Shown here: piece after piece, positions 24,067-29,673 of the stretch
How the letters are laid out: every line of letters begins with the position of its first letter
How positions within the stretch are numbered: position 1 is the first letter of the stretch
DNA from: Actinomycetota bacterium
GTDB taxonomy: Bacteria > Actinomycetota > Actinomycetes > Nanopelagicales > Nanopelagicaceae
Assembly: GCA_027731885.1 (NCBI GenBank)
Contig: JAQCAO010000001.1
Span: 1-31,684, forward strand
DNA: 31,684 nucleotides
Reading direction: 5' to 3'
Notes under the pieces: model-generated
Told to the model about the DNA's origin: nothing
The model's input: only the letters and a program-made list of their open reading frames with translations
Databases searched by the model: none
Program-made: the position numbers and the translations under genes

Positions 24067-25419
24067 TTAAGGAATCTTCTTACCGGGATTAAGAATTGAA
24101 TTTGGATCGAAGACCTTCTTCACTGCGCGCTGCAGCTCAATAACCTTCGCTGAGGTTTCGTTGGCAACAAATTGGGCTTTGATCGACCCGATTCCGTGTT
24201 CGCCACTGGCTGAGCCACCCAGCGATTGTGCTATCTCCACAATCTCGTTAAAGGTCTTCTGCGCACGTTCTGTCGCCGCGGCATCTCCGTGATCATGAAC
24301 AATTGTTGGGTGCATATTTCCATCACCTGCATGTCCGAAGATTCCAATTGCTAAATTAGCGCGCTTACTTAACGCCTCAACCTTTTCTACAAATTCAGCG
24401 ATCTTTGTAATCGGAAGTGCGACATCATCGAGCAAGGTGGCACCCATTCTTTCAAGTGCGGGATATGCCATCTTACGAACCCGGATTAAATCTGCGGCAT
24501 CGTTTGGATCATCTGAGTAAACGCCATCAATCAGGTCAAAGCTTTTACAGGTTTCTAGCGCTACTTCACAGAGCGAATGATTTTCATCGAGCTGCATCAA
24601 TAAAACTGCACCTGCGACTTCAAAACCAAGTGGGTGCCAAGCTTCAACGGCCCTGAGAGTTGTCTGATCAACAATTTCTAACATTGATGGTCGGTATTGC
24701 AGCAAGGCAGTTGCCGCGGCCGCGGCACTCTTTATAGTAGGAAAAGTAGCAATTAAAGTGGCAGGTGGCGCCGGGCGAGTTACTAGATTTAAAGTTAATT
24801 CAGTTATGATTCCCAGAGTTCCTTCAGAGCCGATAAATAAGTGTAAAAAGTCGTATGTAGTAACAGATTTTTTAGTTGCCTTACCTAATTCAATGATTTC
24901 GCCACTAGCCAGCACAACTTGCATCGCACGCACATGTGCTGAAGTAACTCCATATTTCACGCAGCACATCCCACCAGCGTTAGTCGCGGCGTTACCACCA
25001 AGTGAAGACCAATCACGGCTGGCCGGATCTGGCAGGTAAGCCAAACCCAGCTCTTTCGCAGCGTTATCTAAATCAATATTGATAACCCCTGCCTGCACGC
25101 GGGCGATCTGATTTGCAGCATCTATTTCAATTATCTGGCTCATCTTCTCGAGTGAGATAACGAGCGAGTCAGCGGTTGCATTGGCACCGCCAGATAGCCC
25201 ACTTCCGGCTCCACGTGTAACGACCGAGATTTTTTCTTTGTTGGCGTATTTCAGCGCAATCGAAATCTCTTCCGCTCTGCGGGCGAGTAATACGGCAAAT
25301 GGCGGAGCGCTTACTGCAAATGGTGCTTGATCTCGTGAATAAGAGGCGGTGATATCAGGATCAGAGATCAGCGATGCATCAGGACCGAGCAGCTTAGTTA
25401 GTGCAGCGAGATGGCTCAT
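24067..25419 (-). CDS. GlcD-type FAD-binding oxidase (glycolate / D-lactate dehydrogenase family)
   Basis: Oxidises a 2-hydroxyacid to the 2-oxoacid with FAD; glycolate or D-lactate are the usual substrates. The 450-residue product has the PCMH-type FAD domain (TRGAGSGLSGGANA at about 68-81, then SRDWSSLGGNAATNAGGMCC and IGSEGTLGIITELTL) and the C-terminal FAD-oxidase domain with FGHAGDGNMHPTIVHD (about 361-376) and SGEHGIGSIKAQF (about 405-417). It carries no iron-sulfur domain, and no GlcE/GlcF genes lie nearby, so it may act alone like the D-lactate dehydrogenases of this family. I chose the ATG at 25419 over the GTG at 25425, because a TAAAGT box ends 7 nt before it. Substrate cannot be decided from sequence. 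Confidence 0.88.
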   Translation of the reverse strand: MSHLAALTKLLGPDASLISDPDITASYSRDQAPFAVSAPPFAVLLARRAEEISIALKYANKEKISVVTRGAGSGLSGGANATADSLVISLEKMSQIIEIDAANQIARVQAGVINIDLDNAAKELGLAYLPDPASRDWSSLGGNAATNAGGMCCVKYGVTSAHVRAMQVVLASGEIIELGKATKKSVTTYDFLHLFIGSEGTLGIITELTLNLVTRPAPPATLIATFPTIKSAAAAATALLQYRPSMLEIVDQTTLRAVEAWHPLGFEVAGAVLLMQLDENHSLCEVALETCKSFDLIDGVYSDDPNDAADLIRVRKMAYPALERMGATLLDDVALPITKIAEFVEKVEALSKRANLAIGIFGHAGDGNMHPTIVHDHGDAAATERAQKTFNEIVEIAQSLGGSASGEHGIGSIKAQFVANETSAKVIELQRAVKKVFDPNSILNPGKKIP

Positions 25420-25426
25420 GCGCACA

Positions 25427-25432
25427 ACTTTA
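25427..25432 (-). promoter_or_regulatory. -10 box, leaderless promoter of the GlcD-type oxidase
   Basis: TAAAGT on the reverse strand, 7 nt before the ATG at 25419, in the 32-base gap after radA. It indicates that the gene has its own promoter although it follows radA on the same strand. Confidence 0.55.
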
Positions 25433-25451
25433 TCGTCATTTGAATACGAAG

Positions 25452-26819
25452 TTAATCGCTATTAATTTTTACGCGCTGCAGCGCTTGATCAAGGCGAGAT
25501 ACTTCGACGATCTCCATGCCATCAATCTTTACATCACTGCCGGCTGGCACCAGCGCACGTTTGAAACCTAAGCGATGTGCTTCAGCCAATCGACGTGAGA
25601 CGCCACTTACCTTGCGAATCTCACCAGCCAAACCGACTTCGCCAATTGCAACCAAATCTGCAGGTAGCGCTAAAGCTTTTGCAGCAGATGCAACAGCGAG
25701 AGCTAGCGCAAGATCTGCTGCAGGCTCTGACATCTTCATTCCACCAACTGTTGCGGCATAAACATCGCGGCCACCAACGCGAACATTGGCGCGAAGTTCA
25801 AGTACTGCCAGAGTCATTGATGTGCGCGCAGAATCCAGTCCGCTGGTAACGCGCCGTGCATTTCCAAAGTCATTTTCGCGACCTTGGCTAACCAGAGCTT
25901 GAATTTCTGCAAGTAATGGACGGCGGCCTTCAAGTGTCACTGTCACGCAAGTACCCGGAACAGGTTCGGCATGGCGTGAAGTAAAAAGCCCGGTTGGATC
26001 AAGCACACTTTCGATTCCGGTATCACTTAAATCAAAGCAACCGACTTCATCGGATGCGCCAAAACGATTCTTAATTGCACGGATCAAGCGAAGTCGTGAG
26101 TGACGTTCACCTTCAAATTGCAGAACCACATCAACGATATGTTCCAGCAATCGCGGACCGGCGATTGATCCATCTTTTGTCACGTGTCCAACAAGAAGCA
26201 AAGTGATATCGCGATCTTTACAGATACGAATAAGCGCACCTGCGACTTCGCGGACCTGAGTAACGCCTCCTGGTGAGCCATCGGCGGCGGCAGAACCAAT
26301 AGTCTGCACGCTATCGATAATTAAGAGTTCGGGCTTAACCGAATCAATATGTGCGATAACCGCACCAAGATCGGTTTCAGATGCTAAAAATAATTTGGGA
26401 TCAACAGCGTTTATGCGTTCTGCGCGCAAACGAACTTGCGATGCGGATTCTTCACCGCTGATATAGAGCGCGGGGATTCCTTTAGCAGCTGTTTGTGCAG
26501 CAACGGATAAGAGCAGAGTCGATTTACCAACGCCAGGTTCTCCGGCGAGCAAGATTGCGGCACCTGGTACTAAGCCACCACCGAGTACGCGATCTAATTC
26601 AGATACTCCTGTTGCACGGGCACGGGCAGATGAGAGATCGACATCGCCGATAGGCGTTGCAGCGTGGGTAACTTTTCCAGCGACGAGTGAGAGTTTCTTA
26701 GGTGCTGCAAGCTCTTCAACGCTGCCCCAGGCTTGGCATTCACCGCATCGACCAACCCATTTTTGGGAGCCCCAACCGCATTCCGAACAACGGAAAGGGT
26801 CCTTCTCAACTTTGGCCAT
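25452..26819 (-). CDS. radA: DNA repair protein RadA
   Basis: RecA-like ATPase that helps process branched recombination intermediates and drives branch migration. The N-terminal C4 zinc finger is complete (Cys11, Cys14, Cys25, Cys28 in CSECGWGSQKWVGRCGEC), followed by Walker A GEPGVGKST (93-101), Walker B LLIIDS (165-170), the RadA-specific KNRFG motif (250-254) and a C-terminal Lon-protease-like domain (about 280-450, with GGRDVYAATVGGMKMSEPAAD and AIGEVGLAGEIRKVSG) that lacks the Lon catalytic pair as expected. The 455-residue length is normal. The ATG is fixed by TAGAGT 6 nt upstream. disA, a common actinobacterial neighbour of radA, is not here. Confidence 0.95.
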   Translation of the reverse strand: MAKVEKDPFRCSECGWGSQKWVGRCGECQAWGSVEELAAPKKLSLVAGKVTHAATPIGDVDLSSARARATGVSELDRVLGGGLVPGAAILLAGEPGVGKSTLLLSVAAQTAAKGIPALYISGEESASQVRLRAERINAVDPKLFLASETDLGAVIAHIDSVKPELLIIDSVQTIGSAAADGSPGGVTQVREVAGALIRICKDRDITLLLVGHVTKDGSIAGPRLLEHIVDVVLQFEGERHSRLRLIRAIKNRFGASDEVGCFDLSDTGIESVLDPTGLFTSRHAEPVPGTCVTVTLEGRRPLLAEIQALVSQGRENDFGNARRVTSGLDSARTSMTLAVLELRANVRVGGRDVYAATVGGMKMSEPAADLALALAVASAAKALALPADLVAIGEVGLAGEIRKVSGVSRRLAEAHRLGFKRALVPAGSDVKIDGMEIVEVSRLDQALQRVKINSD

Positions 26820-26825
26820 ATGTAA

Positions 26826-26831
26826 ACTCTA
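26826..26831 (-). promoter_or_regulatory. -10 box, leaderless promoter of radA
   Basis: TAGAGT on the reverse strand with 6 nt to the ATG at 26819. The same hexamer and spacing occur at tilS and the SpoU-family gene. Confidence 0.6.
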
Positions 26832-26845
26832 GAGGGTAGGGCTGA

Positions 26846-27655
26846 CTACTTCCCAGCGGCAACGGATGCTGGGTGTTGAATAACAAATAACGGTAGTGAG
26901 CGCGCTTTCGCATCGTTAATTCCCTTTACCCGCTTATCGCAATGTTCGGCGAGTACGGCATATGCCGCCTCTCCCATTAACGCTTGCAATTCGGTGCGGT
27001 TTGAAATGTAAACAGGTTCGCTTCCGACGTGTGCATCCGTGTTGCTTGTGCAGTACCAATCGAAATCATCTCCGCCATCGCCCCAAGCAAGGCGTTCGTA
27101 TTCGCCGATTACTGTTACCGAATATTCGCGCTCGCCGACTTCGCGAGTTTCAAAACTGCGGCGCAGCGGTAATTGCCAGCAAACATCGGGTTTGGTGTCA
27201 ACAAAGTGACGGTTCTCTTTCTGCGCCAAATGGTGGAGTACACAACCAAATGAACCGGTAAATCCGGGAGCCTCGTAACCTTTGCGATTTAAGAAGATAC
27301 AACCATCATCAACAGTGCGAGTCTTTCGCTCTCTATCTTCATCTAAATCTGAAATGCGTAATTGCCCATTTGGTTTCTTGGGACGAGCTTGATCATAGAA
27401 TTGCCACATCTCATGTGTTAAATCTGCGGCTGCTTTACGAACGCGTTCTTCATCATCTTCATCTGAATACATCGCACCTTCTGTGCAGCAGCCTGCATTT
27501 GGTCGATTTTCAAATACGCCTTTACAGCCATCGCCGTAAATACAGGTCCAATAAGAAGTCAGCCAAGTTAGGTCACATTTAAAGATTTCTTCAGGATCGT
27601 TGGGGTCTGTGAATTCCACCCAATCGCGCGCGAAACCTGGCTTAATTTCTGACAT
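26846..27655 (-). CDS. Conserved cysteine-rich protein, YkgJ/DUF3109-like metal-binding candidate
   Basis: A 269-residue soluble protein with ten cysteines. Their layout suggests a metal or Fe-S site: Cys27 (FKCDLTW), Cys38, Cys44 (GDGCKG), Cys56-Cys57 (AGCCTEG), Cys119 (DDGCIFL), Cys138 (FGCVLHHLA) and Cys159 (PDVCWQLPLR). The pattern of an early CC pair, then C-x-F-L, G-C-x-L-H and P-x-x-C-x-x-P-L resembles the YkgJ-type zinc/iron-binding proteins and DUF3109, though I recall this only from motif shape. Function is unknown. A charged segment with EDDEERVRKAA lies in the middle. The ATG is 8 nt downstream of TAGGCT. It is divergent from proC with only 30 bases between starts and lies 26 bases upstream of radA. 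Confidence 0.72.
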   Translation of the reverse strand: MSEIKPGFARDWVEFTDPNDPEEIFKCDLTWLTSYWTCIYGDGCKGVFENRPNAGCCTEGAMYSDEDDEERVRKAAADLTHEMWQFYDQARPKKPNGQLRISDLDEDRERKTRTVDDGCIFLNRKGYEAPGFTGSFGCVLHHLAQKENRHFVDTKPDVCWQLPLRRSFETREVGEREYSVTVIGEYERLAWGDGGDDFDWYCTSNTDAHVGSEPVYISNRTELQALMGEAAYAVLAEHCDKRVKGINDAKARSLPLFVIQHPASVAAGK

Positions 27656-27663
27656 AGGTGGAG

Positions 27664-27669
27664 AGCCTA
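27664..27669 (-). promoter_or_regulatory. -10 box of the cysteine-rich protein gene
   Basis: TAGGCT on the reverse strand, 8 nt before the ATG at 27655, leaving a leader of at most about 2 nt. Only 4 bases separate it from the proC -10 box on the other strand. Confidence 0.45.
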
Positions 27670-27673
27670 CGCG

Positions 27674-27679
27674 TACTCT
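27674..27679 (+). promoter_or_regulatory. -10 box, leaderless promoter of proC
   Basis: TACTCT followed by 6 nt and then ATG at 27686. No Shine-Dalgarno sequence is present in the 30-base gap shared with the divergent gene. Confidence 0.55.
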
Positions 27680-27685
27680 TTCGCT

Positions 27686-28495
27686 ATGGCTAATTTAGAA
27701 AAACAGGTCGCCGTTATAGGTGCCGGAGTAATGGGCGAAGCCCTTATCTCGGCACTTATTACATACGGTATTTCACCAAGTGCGATTACTATCTCTGAAA
27801 AGCGTGAAGAGCGAGCTCTTGAGTTAGTTGATCGATATAAAGTAACAAAGGCCACATTGAGTGACAACATTGCTAAGTGCGACATAATTCTTTTGGTAGT
27901 AAAACCACAGGACATGGCAGCGGTACTTCAGGAGTTAAAGTCAGATATTCGCCCGGGATGCTTGGTCATATCTTTTGTCGCAGGTAAGCAGATTCGCGGT
28001 ATCGCTGATCTAATCGGCACTAGCGCAAACCCTGTCATCCGAGTTATGCCAAATACCCCGACTTTAGTCGGTGCGGGAATGGCGGCAATTTCTTGTTGCA
28101 AGTTGGTAACGGCGGAACAACGCGAATTTGCCCTCGGTTTCTTGAGCGCCGTTGGAAAAGTAATCGAAGTCGATGAAACTCTCCAAGATGCAGTGACTGC
28201 AACTAGTGGTTCTGGCCCCGCTTATTTCTTTAGGTTTGTCGAAGCCATGGTCGAAGGGGCTGTTGCACTCGGTCTTTCGCAAGAGGATGCAACCACGCTA
28301 ACTATTCAAACAATTATTGGCGCTGCGAAATTGCTCGATCAATCAGGTGATACCCCAACGACTTTACGAGAGAAAGTAACGAGCCCCAACGGAACAACTT
28401 TTGCTGCACTCAATTCCTTTAATGACTCAAATATCTCTGGTGTAGTAGCCAAAGCAATGAAGGCCGCTCGTGACCGTTCGCAAGAACTTGCTTAA
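27686..28495 (+). CDS. proC: Pyrroline-5-carboxylate reductase
   Basis: Reduces pyrroline-5-carboxylate to proline with NAD(P)H, the last step of proline synthesis. The N-terminal Rossmann fold has VAVIGAGVMGEALISAL (8-24). VKPQDM, VRVMPNTPTLVGAGM and the C-terminal signature TSGSGPAYFFRFVEAMVEGA follow, then the GDTPTTLREKVTSPNGTT substrate/dimer region. The 269-residue length is normal. The ATG follows a -10 box by 6 nt. The last 26 bases overlap the secreted protein gene that follows, if that gene starts at its first GTG. Confidence 0.95.
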   Translation: MANLEKQVAVIGAGVMGEALISALITYGISPSAITISEKREERALELVDRYKVTKATLSDNIAKCDIILLVVKPQDMAAVLQELKSDIRPGCLVISFVAGKQIRGIADLIGTSANPVIRVMPNTPTLVGAGMAAISCCKLVTAEQREFALGFLSAVGKVIEVDETLQDAVTATSGSGPAYFFRFVEAMVEGAVALGLSQEDATTLTIQTIIGAAKLLDQSGDTPTTLREKVTSPNGTTFAALNSFNDSNISGVVAKAMKAARDRSQELA

Positions 28496-29672
28496 AAAAA
28501 TTGTAGTGATCGCCACCGCTTTAGCGGTTGCGCTAGCGCCAGCTGCAGAATCTGCACCGAAGAACGTTGCGCTAAAGCAAATTACGCTGATAACAAATGA
28601 TATTGCCGCTGAAGGTATGGTCGTAACCAGTAAAGCAATTGTTATTTACTCCAATGTTGTAGGAAACAGTGCGGATATACAGCTCCGGGCTATTGATTTC
28701 ACTGGCGCTCAAATCTGGTCTAAAACGATTGATTCAGGAAGAGATGAGGTAGCGACAGCAATCAGCGTTGATCCGCAAGGGTCAATTTGGTTGGGCGGCA
28801 ATAGCGCACCAGCTGTGGCTTCCGAGAGCGATACCGCTGTAATCGGTGCCCTTGATCCCGATTCTGTAACAGTTGAGAACCCAGCGCAGTTACGAGCCGA
28901 TATGAAAAATACTTCACTTTGGCAGTTTTCAGAAACTGGTGATTTGTTAGAACAGATTGACTCAAAAGCGACCCAACCTTCTTTAGTAGAAGCAATCTCT
29001 GCTAGCGCAACGGGAGTCTCAGTCTTACTATCGCGAGACACCGGTCAATCATTAGCGCTAGTAAAAGCTGGAGTCTTTGAAAAAGAGGTAAAAATAGGAA
29101 GTGCGAAAAGTAAATTTAACATAATCTTTCGCACTGCCGGTGGCTCATCTTCGTTATTTGGCTCAAGCAGTGAAACTTTAGGCGGAAAGAGATTGGCAGG
29201 CAGAGTAGATGGGATCTTGCTTAAAGTTTCCAAGAGTGGTGCGATTTCGAAGGTAGTCCGCAGCTCTGCAACAGGTGCAACACGCGATTGGCAGAGCGCG
29301 ACTGCATCTAACTTTTTAACCGGATTCGTAAGAAGTGGTAGAAAGATTGAAACAGCTATAACTAAGTTCAATTCCACTTTTGCGCCAACTTGGACAATTC
29401 GCTATCCATCTACCGGCAAGAGTTTGGCCGCATCCGGAGTAAAAGGTTCAGTATTTGCGATCTTCGAACCAACCACGGCGCTAAAAGGAGTAAAGGGATG
29501 GAAGCCAAGAAAAGGTCAATCTGTCGTACTCGAATTTGATGGTAAGGGAAGAATTATTAACGCATTTTCTGACTTACTTCTTAGCAGCCCTTTATCTGCA
29601 GGATTCTCCGCAGAAGGTGGGCTAATTGTTCTAACAACCTCTGGTGCTATTCTGCGAAGCTCTACTCGCTAA
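28470..29672 (+). CDS. Secreted protein of unknown function, probably beta-propeller-like
   Basis: A 400-residue product with a signal peptide: KNLLKKIVVIATALAVALAP, cleavage probably after AESA near residue 28. The mature part is rich in beta-strand patterns with short repeats of the type AIDFTGAQIWSKTI, ISVDPQGSIWLGGNS, LWQFSETGDLLEQI and VKASG-like turns, which suggests a propeller of the PQQ/SBBP kind, but repeats are too degenerate for a firm call. It has no cysteine and no visible catalytic motif. The start is uncertain: GTG at 28470 (26-base overlap with proC) or TTG at 28488 (8-base overlap); both keep the signal peptide, and the shorter one fits operon-style coupling. It converges on the metalloprotease-like gene with a single base between the two stop codons. 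Confidence 0.72.
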   Translation: MTVRKNLLKKIVVIATALAVALAPAAESAPKNVALKQITLITNDIAAEGMVVTSKAIVIYSNVVGNSADIQLRAIDFTGAQIWSKTIDSGRDEVATAISVDPQGSIWLGGNSAPAVASESDTAVIGALDPDSVTVENPAQLRADMKNTSLWQFSETGDLLEQIDSKATQPSLVEAISASATGVSVLLSRDTGQSLALVKAGVFEKEVKIGSAKSKFNIIFRTAGGSSSLFGSSSETLGGKRLAGRVDGILLKVSKSGAISKVVRSSATGATRDWQSATASNFLTGFVRSGRKIETAITKFNSTFAPTWTIRYPSTGKSLAASGVKGSVFAIFEPTTALKGVKGWKPRKGQSVVLEFDGKGRIINAFSDLLLSSPLSAGFSAEGGLIVLTTSGAILRSSTR

Positions 29673-29673
29673 T

